A DNA stretch of 24,185 nucleotides. It comes from Saccoglossus kowalevskii. Lineage: Eukaryota > Hemichordata > Enteropneusta > Harrimaniidae. This document shows positions 9,751 through 19,228 of this stretch, in pieces. Within the stretch, counting starts at the first letter, position 1, and each line of letters opens with the position of its first letter. The stretch covers positions 175,401 through 199,585 of the forward strand of contig NW_003134360.1 of NCBI RefSeq assembly GCF_000003605.2, read 5' to 3'. The position numbers and the translations under genes were made by a program. Below the pieces are notes generated by a model. That model did not search any database. It was not told the DNA's origin and was given only the letters and a program-made list of their open reading frames with translations.

Positions 9751-9984
9751 ATGTCTAGGACATCGCAATATAGTATTTTTAGGCGAGTAAAGTCGAGAAT
9801 TTAGTGGTTCGTTCCGGGGCTGTATATTACTCCATAACAATCTCGTCGCATTTCCCCTGTCATGGGCCTACTAGTCACATTCACTCATCCTTTGGGAGCA
9901 GAGATTTTATGATGATAAAATGCACCACAAATTTACTGCTTTGTAGAGACAGTGTTGCAAATGACTGATGTGTGCTTTTCAAAG

Positions 9985-10310
9985 GTTGTGCTCACGAACT
10001 AGAATAGTTGAAAATAGTGCAGACGAAATCGAAAAAGGAGATCTCGAAGATATGTTGGAGTATGGCGAATAAAACGTCGCTACTAGAAAGATAAAATAAA
10101 TCCCAATAATCGGGAAAGAAGAGTTCGAATATATCTGCGTTATATTCCGGGTTACAAATAACAACGGGCGAGGGTAGGAACAAATATAAAAGGTCAAAAG
10201 AACAACGGGCAGACAACCCCGGATTACAGTGGAACATTCGAAAACAGTCTTGAAAAAACGCAGAGTATGTGTGGATGGGGACAAACAAGGACAGCTAGAA
10301 TAACTATATA
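9985..10310. other. Purine-rich (plus strand) segment
   Basis: The plus strand is strongly A+G rich, so the minus strand is poor in stop codons and shows two overlapping open frames of about 100 codons (10284-9979 and 10288-9992). The plus-strand frame from 9989 to 10303 is polar and protein-like in places but has four internal stops. I do not recognise a family. The skew alone explains the open frames. Confidence 0.4.
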
Positions 10311-11870
10311 AGACTGTTTTTCTTACTGTGCATATTTTCAGAAGCTGATACGAGTTAGTTGAAAACTAATGGCACTTTTATTTGTCCGCCTGCCCCTAAA
10401 TCCGCTCGTGGTGATCTCCTGCTATCAGCGGTACCCTCCAGAATAATAGCGTTCCTCTGCAAGCAAGAATCCTGTATATCTTTGTTGTTGTGTTGTGTTG
10501 CTGAAGCCATTAACTTTCATTAATTCCCGCAACCAATGTACACTTCCGTAGACGATCCCCTATTTTAGTGAATTTATTCATTGCATTATTCTGTGCTTTG
10601 TTTCTTATCATTATTTTGAGAAGTATTAAAACCAGGAGTTTTAACTTGATATTTTAGTGTGTGTGTATTTCATTTCCTGTACTATTATTGTCTTGTCTAC
10701 CCCATTCTAGTAATGAAAGAACCCCCTGTCCAGTGTGAGTTGTGTGGGTGTCCTTCTCAATACCAATAAGCAGGCCTTACACTGTGACAACGCGCAAACC
10801 CAAAAGAGCCCGATAATTAGTCATGGTTTCGGCATTCTGATTGGTATATCAAGTTCTCAAACGTGGTTTTATTTACCATGGGTACTTGACGTAAGCTCCG
10901 AGTGGTCGTTCAATCCTACTATACTGTCTATGGTTCAACAAATATTTTTTTTTTAGGTTTTGTATTTTACAAAAAATATCAAGCACTGCCAGAACCATTT
11001 AAAGTATAAAGTCTGAGCAAGTAGACAGATGAGACGGTATTCCAGTATTACAGGCACGTTTGCGTAGAACGGATTGTAGAATGTTTTCAAATTACGTTAC
11101 TTAGCGGCGATAAATTACCAGTTACCGGCGCCCTACTTGCCGTTCGCAAGGAACGCCGGGAACCAACGAAGCATGACATATGAGTTTATTTTCACAGTAT
11201 TTTATTCCTTTACGGGAGCTCACTTATAGTTAAAATACCTAACACTACAAGCAAGTATCTTAATTCCAATATGAAACATAAAAGTTAATAAACGGAATAT
11301 AATTGACATTCTTGATGCGATGCGGTACAAGTGATACGTTTGGGAATCGTAAACGGGAATTATACACTCTTACGAGTCATTGAGCTGGGCGGTTCAATAT
11401 GCCGTAAAATGTGAAATCAAACGTCTCCGATTTTATGATAAAATCACGCTTGAATGAGATTCTGCACATATGGCCGCTTCCATTGGATATATGTCAAGTT
11501 TTCACTCGTATAATTAATTACACACGGGTACGACCGTTACAAACTTGGTGACTAACCAGCAATTTTACGCCATGAGGCGTTGGGATATTTATTTCCATCG
11601 TTAAAATTGTAGACCATTGGTAATGCTTCATCGTAGAGAAAGTGTTACCATTCAATCAAGGAACCGAGTTCCTGGATATAGAAAACAAAATGTTGAAATA
11701 AACCTTATGAGAGGGAAACGCAAAGGTTATAGTAAATAATACTAGTAGTTTGTATAAAATCCAACGTGAAGCAGGGAAGTAAATTCCTCAAAGTATCACA
11801 GCGTGTCAATGTATTTTCTACGCGATGAATACGTCACATATGACCCAATACGACGCGACGTAGACCTGCA
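10311..11870. other. Non-coding stretch
   Basis: No gene recognised over about 1.5 kb. A GC-richer spot at 11101-11170 holds CCGTTC-gcaag-GAACGC. Near 11818-11865 a segment (TACGCG-ATGAAT--GTCAC, then ACGCGACG) resembles the inside of the TTAA-family copy at 13084, so a further worn copy may end here. Confidence 0.45.
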
Positions 11871-12001
11871 TACAGTCTCTTGTTTATTTGTTGTTGTTTT
11901 TTTCAAAAAAAGTCATGGGAGTGCGTAAATGGCGAAAGCCGGGTTGCTCCCATATTTCATGTTATAGAAATAAACACAAACAAAATAAACAAGAAACTGT
12001 G
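11871..12001. mobile_element. Tc1/mariner-type MITE, 131 bp
   Basis: The left edge is TA followed by CAGTCTCTTGTTTATTTG; the right edge reverse-complemented is CAGTTTCTTGTTTATTTTG, followed by TG where TA is expected. The inverted repeats run about 30 bp and are T/A-rich. A second, inner stem ATGGGAG/CTCCCAT (about 11915 and 11957) nests inside them, so the whole element can fold back. TA target plus CAGT termini is the usual signature of Tc1/mariner MITEs. There is no coding capacity. Confidence 0.65.
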
Positions 12002-12359
12002 TGCAAGTCTAGATGCAGTGTGACGACTGTGGAACTATACTATGTGTAGTGTGGAATGGTGGCACTACCGGTATTTCGCCTAGCCGATAAATAAGGTACA
12101 TTATCATATCCGTCGCTCTAGCAAGCCAAATAGAACGTATTTCAGACTAAAAAAAGAAGTGTATATGAAAGTCAAAACAGCACGTCGTAAAATGACCACC
12201 ACAGAAACAAAATGTCACACTGAGGCAGTTTTAAGACACACTAGATTTCATTAGTTTGCTTAGTCATTTTTTTTCGATTTCCTCTTCGTATGCATCATCT
12301 GTCGCTTGGATTCGCTAATCTAAACGAATAGTTGTTGTACTCATATTGTCCCAATAAAC
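12002..12359. other. Stretch between MITE and transposase relic
   Basis: No gene seen. If the relic that follows is a Tc1-like transposase, its 5' leader or first helix-turn-helix could lie in the last 60 bases, but the frame is not readable. Confidence 0.4.
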
Positions 12360-12645
12360 GATGCCAGGGGTTTTGAATCGCTGCTATGAGTGCAGTGCTT
12401 GCAGAGTGCGTGTCTGGCTGGCTCATCTTGCATTCTAGTCAAGACAATTGCATTTGTCTCACAACATCAAGCATACTCACCAGTGTGTTCAGGCGCCTGG
12501 GGTCTCTTCAAGCAAGCAACATTTCATCCGTCCATAGAGCATTCAATGCATTACAAATGCAAAGCACGTATCATGTAATGTTCATTTCCTCTCGCGGTAA
12601 GCCACTGAATGGACTGGGCAAATTGAGCAAGGAACGTAATTAAGG
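12360..12645 (+). pseudogene. Tc1-like transposase DNA-binding region, decayed
   Basis: Three frames together follow the N-terminal half of Tc1-type transposases. At 12361 the frame reads MPGVLNRCYE, compare the end of the first helix-turn-helix (..V.RLYERF). The frame from 12386 gives VSGWLILHSSQDN at residues 9-21, compare the SGRPR.TT..QD. linker. It then reads NISSVHRAFNALQMQS around residues 44-59, compare ISS.TV.RRL...GL in the second helix-turn-helix. Finally, in another frame, come PLAVSH, a stop and MDWAN, compare PLLT.RHR..RL.WA. The DDE catalytic region is absent. Pattern matching by eye only; frame jumps are needed, so it is dead if real. Confidence 0.45.
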
Positions 12646-13083
12646 AATTTAAACCCCTTTAATCGCATACCCTCTAGAAATCCACACACTTCCCGTTGAC
12701 TAATAACAAAGAACTTCTCTTAAATTAGAGGGGGGAATCCATTCTTTTCGTGTTGCGGCAGGTTATTGGTATTCATCTGTCGTCCGTGTGTGAGTAGACA
12801 GAAACCCCAAGTAACTATTCGTACATCCAGGCTTGAAATTGGGTCCTAATGACACCATACATCATCGACCAGTTTAGGAGCGTGTACACATTCTAGAAGA
12901 AAAATTGTCGCATGGGACCGAAGGCGTCGTACATAACTCGTGTACTAATGGTGCACATGTACATGAATACGGTCATAGACCTTTACCATACTAAAGTTTC
13001 ATTTATAAAATATCCATATATTATTTAAAGACATTCAGTTTGGCAGCGACGAGCTGAGGTCTTTAATACGAACAAAGCTTAAT
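12646..13083. other. Non-coding stretch
   Basis: No continuation of the transposase relic (no DE.RF or QDNA.PH-like text) and no other gene seen. Confidence 0.4.
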
Positions 13084-13179
13084 TTAAGGGCAACGTCGAG
13101 GTGCAGCGCGCTCGAATTTTACGCGTGATGAATTTGTCACAAGAGGTTCATATCCAACGCGACGACCGGCGTTCTCATG
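13084..13179. mobile_element. Worn TTAA-family element (family copy 2)
   Basis: TTAAGGGCAACGTCG at the left resembles the TTAAAGGGCAGTGGTCG left end at 13674. The right end, ACGCGACGACCGGCGTTCT, matches the right end of the 13674 copy (GCGCGACGACCACCGTTCT) at 16 of 19 positions. The right TTAA is lost (CATG). The inner inverted repeat is weak. Confidence 0.35.
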
Positions 13180-13673
13180 CCCCGAACTGTGTAACGATAA
13201 CTAGATAAATGTGCTTGAAGCATAAAAATACCCGAATTACAAGTGAATCTCGATGTATCTCGATATACACACTCCCCTCTCCCTTCATATATGTGTATGT
13301 CCAATTATAAATTTGTTACCAGTCATACGCACATCAATATATTTCGCTCGAGTTGTACCACCATTTCCTTTTTGTCGAGAGATATGCTTGGACCTGATCG
13401 AATAAAATAACATATATTCCTGTCGTGAAAACTAACCTTGGAAGAACTGGGTGCTTGTCATTCTATCCACACGTGAAGGATTTCAAATATATAAAATGGC
13501 CAATTGCTTCAAATATTTGTTCAGTGGTAAGTTATGTTTTCCCGAGTGGTGTTTTTTTCTTTCCCATAAAAGACGACTGTTATGTAATAATTGATTATTT
13601 ATTCTCGATACGTTTTAGTTACAATATTATTGTGTCATTCTAGCTCGGCCACTTGTCACACTTCGCGGCGATG
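13180..13673. other. Non-coding stretch between element copies
   Basis: No gene seen; a 72-codon frame at 13425-13643 runs into T-rich text and has no known features. Confidence 0.45.
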
Positions 13674-13789
13674 TTAAAGGGCAGTGGTCGTCGCGCTGCG
13701 TCGTGTTCGACGTGAGACACATAGCGACGTATACAACGAGTGTAAAATGCATTGTTTGTATGCGATGCGCGACGACCACCGTTCTTCAA
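13674..13789. mobile_element. TTAA-family inverted-repeat element (family copy 3), 116 bp
   Basis: Left end TTAAAGGGCAGTGGTCGTCG; right end reverse-complemented TTGAAGAACGGTGGTCGTCG, both continuing CGC. Over the first 23 positions only four differ, one being in the TTAA itself. Left-end similarity to the right end of the copy at 5157 (GTGGTCG.CGCGCTGCG) marks the same family. Overlapping 60-68 codon frames here are fortuitous. Confidence 0.65.
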
Positions 13790-14107
13790 TCATTCACATG
13801 TATCACTTACATTGGTTGCCTTCTACATGCATACCATCGACAGAAATATCTTGTTTTTTTGCATGACACGACAATTTTACCCGTCATGCATCAACTTGGA
13901 ATAGCGTAGTCGCGTGAAACAATGATGAACGTACAGACACGAAAAGGTTAGATACAAAATGGCGGAAGAAGGAAAACAGCGATAGAATAGTCATATATGT
14001 GACCTTCTTAGAGGGAATCTATGAATAAAAATAATACATACCTATGATTTGGTAAAACCGAAAAATCCAACTAAGCGTTTACTATTGTCACAACCTAATC
14101 TTGCAGA
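13790..14107. other. Non-coding stretch with an ATGGCGG motif
   Basis: CAAAATGGCGGAAG at 13956-13969 fits a YY1-like site and a good start context, but the frame is only eight codons (MAEEGKQR) with no splice donor before the stop. No gene is claimed. Confidence 0.4.
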
Positions 14108-14268
14108 TTAAAGCAGGAGGGTCGTCACCTGCGCACGCGCGGCACGCGAGTCCCAAGCGACGATAACAAAACACGATAAAACGCAAAGGCTCATGGGTAG
14201 ACGCTTGTTTGTAAACAATGACACGCTAGGGCCATCTGACGCATGCACAGGTGACTCACCCGCTTTAA
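14108..14268. mobile_element. TTAA-flanked inverted-repeat element (family copy 4), 153 bp plus TTAAs
   Basis: TTAA at 14108-14111 and 14265-14268. Left end AGCAGGAGGGTCGTCACCTG then CGCACGCG; right end reverse-complemented AGCGGGTGAGTCACCTG then TGCATGCG. Apart from a GTC insertion the arms match over about 25 bp. Intact TTAA on both sides supports a target-site duplication and makes this the clearest copy of the family. No coding capacity. Confidence 0.75.
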
Positions 14269-16219
14269 ACTAGCTGGCTGATGTTTTGTTAGAGATGTAC
14301 ATATATTTATATCTATATACATTTCTGCCCCAAGTGGCGGTGAAATGATTTTATGACACTTCTGGGATCAATATCAATCTGCAACATACTAGTAGTCTAT
14401 ATTTAGATTTCCTGTGGGTCACCCAAGAGTCACGTCAAGCGTTAGGATATGTACGAGGCGATATTGTATAAACACACACCCCGACTTCTAGGGATTTTTG
14501 TGGCTGTAACGTTTCGCGAGGAAATTCTATATGTGTTTGAAATCAAATCCTTTGTATCTAATCGTCTAAACTATAGAAAAGTCTTTTCGGGGAAAAGTCA
14601 TACGCATTGTAACAGATTTTAGTTTTTCCGCAAATGTTTATCAAACGACTCCAAACTGACCTCATCCAATATGACGTGCATTCTAATTCGAGAACCAGTT
14701 TAGCGGATAGTAAAACACTAGCTTATGTTCTAAAAACATTTCCTGGTGTAATAACATTGCACTCGCTTTTGGAATATCAAGTAGCCTGTCATAGGCGACT
14801 AGTGACTCACATAAGCACCACACTACGATAGTGAGAAACTAATTTATAACGCCTAACAGTAAGTATCAAAGTTCAGGAGCACACATACTGGGATAGTTTG
14901 TCGACACAGAAACTATTAGTGTATTGCATTTCTATCAAATTAATACTAGTATTCGCCCAGCAAACAATGATGGTCAGTGAAATGACGTCATGAATGGTTA
15001 GTGAATAATTAACCTCAATATGTTTCTTATAGAGACTTTAATTACCAATGATGTAACATTTACACGTTTACAAGAACTAATCATCTTGATTCAGGTTACC
15101 AACAATGTCCTCGGGGGAAACGATTTATCTCGATTTTATCAAGCGCAGCGAGCTTATTGAATTGATATATTGCGTGTTATTCGTAGTTTACATGTTTCGT
15201 CATGCATACGAATGTAGTTAAATAGACTCCATCAAATTGTAAGATCTGTGAAACATGTTTTGTTGTTCTCTTTCCTTTCGGTAAATTAATAAGCTGTCTA
15301 TTCAGTATTTTTTTATTCTCGAGTTATTCATATTACGCATCTCGGTCAAACTTTCTGTAATCAGTACATACATTAAGTATTACATCGATTTATATATTTA
15401 ATTAAATTAACACTTCAAATTATTTTCTGGTTCGAGTGACATAGTCTAATTGTTTCACTCATACATGTATATTTCAAAATAACAAGTTATAGCTTAACAA
15501 AACCAGTCTGGAACTAGAATTATATGTTATTGTGATAAACACTTTAGAAGATCACAGCAATGCTACTGTGTGACTACACCACATTCATTTTTATGTGTAA
15601 TGTTGATGTTTATCTTTCGTCATTCATAATATCGTTCTCATCGGTTAAATCAATTTTCTGGAGCTCCCAAACTTCTATAAAATAATCGTGAGAAGGTTAT
15701 CAATGTGAAAAAAACGTTCAATCTGTCGGGCTATGTAGAGTATTATTTAAATTACCCAAATACAAGCTTTTGAAAACGCTATAAAACCATTAATGAAAAG
15801 TTTCATCTTCAGAAAGCTACTAAAACAGCTTGTTCCTTTATATTTCTCGATTTATTCTTGATTAGGTAATAATAAAGTAAACAACACATGTAGTACAAGG
15901 CAGATTTTTTTTAACTTTGCAGTGCAAGTCAATGTACAATTCCAAACAACGACAATGTTTTGACATGTAACTGTGTCACCTCGGAATAATTTATTCTATT
16001 ATTAATTGGGTGTATTGAAAACCTTTTCGTTATAACAGAAAGCATGCTTAGTCACAAGTCAGAGATTGGCAATGATCCCTGGACACTGTTTATATTTGTC
16101 ATACATGGATCTAGATTAAATTGAAATAGCACATTAAAATATGCTATGCTAATCCAGTAAACAGAATGTATATAAATGACAGACAAGGAAACACAATACA
16201 GTGGGAAAACTATGCGTGA
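14269..16219. other. Long AT-rich non-coding stretch
   Basis: No gene recognised over about 1.9 kb. A 38-codon frame at 15105-15221 (MSSGETIYLDFIKRSELIEL...) has a fair start context and a hydrophobic second half, but no splice sites or family support it. Confidence 0.5.
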
Positions 16220-16243
16220 CCCACCCCACCCCCCACCCGGCCC
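16220..16243 (-). other. G-quadruplex motif, one-base loops
   Basis: The plus strand reads CCC-A-CCCC-A-CCCCCC-A-CCC-GG-CCC. On the minus strand this gives GGGTGGGGGGTGGGGTGGG (16238-16220): four G runs with single-T loops, plus a fifth run. Short loops are known to favour very stable parallel quadruplexes; the plus strand could form an i-motif. It stands alone in AT-rich DNA. Confidence 0.8.
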
Positions 16244-17321
16244 AAGGCATACAGCCAAGACGTGATAACAACCATATATCAAATCCGAACCAATACAAAG
16301 ACACAACAAAAGTTACAGCTCTTTCTTAGTTTGTATTATAATTTACTTCACGCCTCCGTGAAGGTTGTCATATCGAGAGCGTGTTTTAAAAGCAATTGGA
16401 TCATCCCTTGAGACCTGCAACCATTTAGCACCGCATCCATCTGACAAGCATTCATAATCCTCTCAATAAATGTACTGACATTGGCAAGAATACATCAGTG
16501 TATGACATTCACGTGTTTGTGTCTAGTTACAGTGCTGTTGGTTTCTATGAAAGCAATTATTCGTAAGTGCATAGTCATGATCTCTATTTCCAAAGAACAA
16601 GTTTGTTGTCCCCAAGTATAAAAATAAACAGCAATATTTAAACAACAAGAATTTAAATAATCCAGTTTTGTTCAAATTCCTGAAATTAATTCTGTTGCCG
16701 AAGTGGGGCCAATCACATATATAACCTGAGCTGAAAAGTAATCTTTAATGGAAATTCATGATCATAGAAAGCCTTTATCCGATTGTATCAAAGATGTGAC
16801 AGGAATTGCACGATGATAAGTGGGCTGAACATCACATGGGTGTCGCTAACTCTACTTCATTCAATAAAAACAGATGGGTTTAATTGTTACTTTATGTCTT
16901 CACCATCTAAACAAACCATATATTACATGTTATCCTTTTTGTAGATGTCAACATGTTAAATAAATGGGTTCTTGAGAGGGCGATATCAAACCCCGGCTGA
17001 GCTATGATTGTATTGGAAATAATGATTTTTTTTAATGATTTGTACGATCGAAAATTAGGACGCATACATGCCTAAATAATCCGATTGCTTCCTAATACCA
17101 GTTGATTTATTTCTCACTGCGATTAAAGCAAATCCCGAACAGCGTTATTTCAAAGAGGAGGAAATGAAACACCATATGTGTGCATTTATAATACAATACA
17201 CTACTAATTAGTAGTTCACGAACTTATCCAGGAAGCGAAGTAAGCTACATGAAAAGTTCTAAGAGAACATTGAATATCTTTTTTACTGAAACTCTGCGTG
17301 ATACTTTAATGTATGATTGTA
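16244..17321. other. AT-rich non-coding stretch
   Basis: No gene, repeat or regulatory cluster recognised. Confidence 0.5.
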
Positions 17322-17376
17322 AAATATCCATTCTCGCGTGAAATATATCCTCTCGCGTGAAATATATCATCTCGCA
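17322..17376. repeat. 19-bp tandem repeat
   Basis: Two full units, TCTCGCGTGAAATATATC plus C or A, at 17332-17350 and 17351-17369. They are flanked by a partial unit on each side (AAATATCCAT at 17322 and TCTCGCA ending 17376). Confidence 0.85.
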
Positions 17377-17790
17377 GGGACAACAAAACAAAAATACATT
17401 GAGTAACTAAAAATAGGTTTCCACACACGGTTATGAGTAATATAAAGAAAATGACTAATTCATGTGAAAGTGAAATAAAAGATTATTTTTCATTGTTTAC
17501 CTCAGACGGTCACGCGATGTCCATCAGCGCGTTACTCGTATCGATATAAGAGACATACTTTTGAAAATTAGATCAATGGTACCTGAATTTTACGATGATC
17601 AATGGCTTTCTAAAAGATGAGCATTTAGCGCGGGACAAGTCGAACGTTCGCAAAAGGTTAACTGCATTATTCTCCAGTGGCACATCACTCAATTGCAGTG
17701 TGCCGAATAATTTTAATCATTTATCTACGCGCGATGTCGTTCCACATTTGCGAGGTAGGAGAGATATATATGTAAACCTCAGACCTGTAG
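17377..17790. other. Stretch before the satellite
   Basis: A 71-codon plus-strand frame (17595-17810) has a basic segment (RDKSNVRKRL) but no known domain and runs into the first satellite unit. A possible donor GAG|GTAGGA lies near 17755. I see no convincing gene. Confidence 0.35.
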
Positions 17791-18365
17791 GTCCGTTCGT
17801 ACCTGTCTGAACTGATCAGAAACTGCTGATCACCACATTCGTACCTCTCTGAACCAATCACAACACAACCCCACATGTCAGAAAAAACAGAACATTTGTG
17901 ACCGCCACATTCGTACTGGTAAGAACCAACCATTTATGACCACCGCATTCGAAAGTGTCTGAATCAATCATAAACGTTGTGTCTTCCACATTCTTTCACA
18001 TTATCAGAACATGTATGTGCTCTGCATTTGCATCTGTTTGAACCAAGCAGAACATTTGTGACAGCCTTATTCCTATATGTTTGAACCAATCAGAACTTTC
18101 GTGTCAACTGCACACGTGCCTGACTGAGCCAACTATAACATTTATGTCCACCACACTCGCATATGTTTGAATCAAGCGACCGCCACATTTGTATTGTGTT
18201 TGAATCTATCAGAACCTTCGTGTCAACTACATTCGTACGTGCCTGAGCAAATTAAAACATTTATGTCCTCAACATTCATGCCTGTCTGAATAAGCAGAAC
18301 ATTTGTGAGCTTCACATTCGACTCTGTCTGATCTAACCACAACATTTGTGACCACAGAATTCGCG
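17791..18365. repeat. 43-bp satellite, about 13 diverged units
   Basis: The unit consensus is close to AACATTTGTGACCACCACAT followed by TCGTACCTGTCTGAACCAATCAG. Clear units start at 17820, 17862 (29 bp, shortened), 17891, 18008, 18051, 18094, 18137 (40 bp), 18177 (36 bp), 18213, 18256 (42 bp), 18298 and a partial one at 18341. Units at 18008, 18051, 18094, 18213 and 18298 are exactly 43 bp. The array starts with a partial unit at 17791. It is old: units differ at many positions. Confidence 0.92.
18051..18297. repeat. Three-unit higher-order repeat within the satellite
   Basis: Units at 18051, 18094 and 18137 are matched in order by units at 18177, 18213 and 18256. The middle units share TTCGTGTCAACT and CGTGCCTGA; the third units share AACATTTATGTCC. 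So a block of about 121-126 bp was duplicated after single units had diverged. Confidence 0.7.
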
Positions 18366-18606
18366 TATGGTGTGGGGTGAGCGTTTAATGAATAAATTGT
18401 GTTTTGCAGACACGTGCAAACTATTGGTAGTAATTTTAGAATCTGTTTATTGGCGATAGAGTCTCCTTAACTCACCGAGAATAATTGTTGAATATAATAT
18501 AATATCATGTTGTAACGTAAATATAGATAAATAGAAATTTCATCTCAGACATTCGAGGCTATGTTCGTCTGATATCTGACCTTTACTGACATATTTCATA
18601 CATACT
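18366..18606. other. Non-coding stretch
   Basis: No feature recognised before the possible exon at 18607. Confidence 0.4.
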
Positions 18607-18672
18607 ATGGCGGAGCTCTTTTCACTTGCTATTGCGTCAGTTGTTCCTTTGAGCAATTTTTACGATTACAAT
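18607..18672 (+). CDS. Possible short first coding exon
   Basis: ATGGCGG at 18607 has A at -3 and G at +4. Twenty-two codons follow, beginning MAELFSLAIASVVPLSNFYD, and a candidate donor AAT|GTAAGC lies at 18673 with the frame in phase 0. If unspliced, the frame continues to a stop at 18766-18768 (53 codons), but the later residues (YYKLHKLMYF) look like translated AT-rich intron. The first residues are hydrophobic enough for a signal peptide or anchor. I do not recognise the protein and see no second exon. Confidence 0.3.
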
Positions 18673-18768
18673 GTAAGCCATTTTTATACGGAGAAGAATG
18701 TAGTTTACAGCATCCTGATACATTGTATATATTATAAATTACATAAATTAATGTATTTCCATAAATAA

Positions 18769-19068
18769 TAGCGTACCTGTTGTTGTTCTATGTACAACGT
18801 ATGGTGAGTTATATTTATATTCGTCATTGTTGTCAAATCATAGGATGTATTCACTAAGAGGTCACTGAAACTTACCTTGCTGCATGTTTTAATAAAGATG
18901 TCACTCAGCGCAAAGCAGGAATTACTAATAAAACCATCTGGGTTTTCCCGATATTAACAATCAGTATACAAGACCATAAGATTATGTATAGGTTACAGAT
19001 ATTCCCGCTACAGCCCGGAAAAATATTTATGTTTACGTCACATTCTAAAATCAAAATAAAACAAGCGA
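18769..19068. other. Non-coding stretch
   Basis: No gene seen. The 90-codon minus-strand frame ending here (19177-18905) is produced by the hairpin-ended repeat and its flank. Confidence 0.5.
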
Positions 19069-19228
19069 CCTGACGATCGAAATATCTCCACTGTCCAACA
19101 AGAACATTTTGGTAGCCAAGTCGAGCAATTCGCAATTGTTGACGGACGACATACGACGGACAGACGGCGACGGACAATCAACTATATGGACAGCTTCGCT
19201 CTGTCGTCTTTGTGACAGCGAAGCTAAA
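19069..19228 (+). mobile_element. Hairpin-ended dispersed repeat, copy 2 (short form)
   Basis: The left module (19070-19127) aligns with copy 1 at 6504-6560. The right module (about 19134-19228) has GTTGACGGACGAC, a CGACGGACAGACGGCGACGG tract, CTATATGGACA, and a stem of GCTTCGCTCTGTC with GACAGCGAAGC, ending CTAAA. Compared with copy 1 it lacks the roughly 210-bp middle, where the left module runs straight into the right one (GTCGAGCAATTC|GCAATTG). The stem is nearly intact, so this is the best view of the end structure. Confidence 0.7.

Noticed and set aside
9979-10288. Two overlapping minus-strand frames of about 100 codons
   Set aside because: The minus strand is pyrimidine-rich here, which removes stop codons in all frames; no family likeness in either frame.
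12455-12490. Minus-strand splice donor CTG|GTGAGTATGC
   Set aside because: All three frames upstream of it hit stops within a short distance; no exon supported.
12386-12643. An intact 85-residue protein
   Set aside because: The frame follows transposase-like text only in part and needs frame jumps to go on; treated as a Tc1-like relic.
13703-13909. 60-68 codon frames near 13684-13909
   Set aside because: They start inside the TTAA-family element and show no protein-like features.
15105-15221. 38-codon small ORF with fair start context
   Set aside because: Length is expected by chance; no splice sites, conservation or family evidence.
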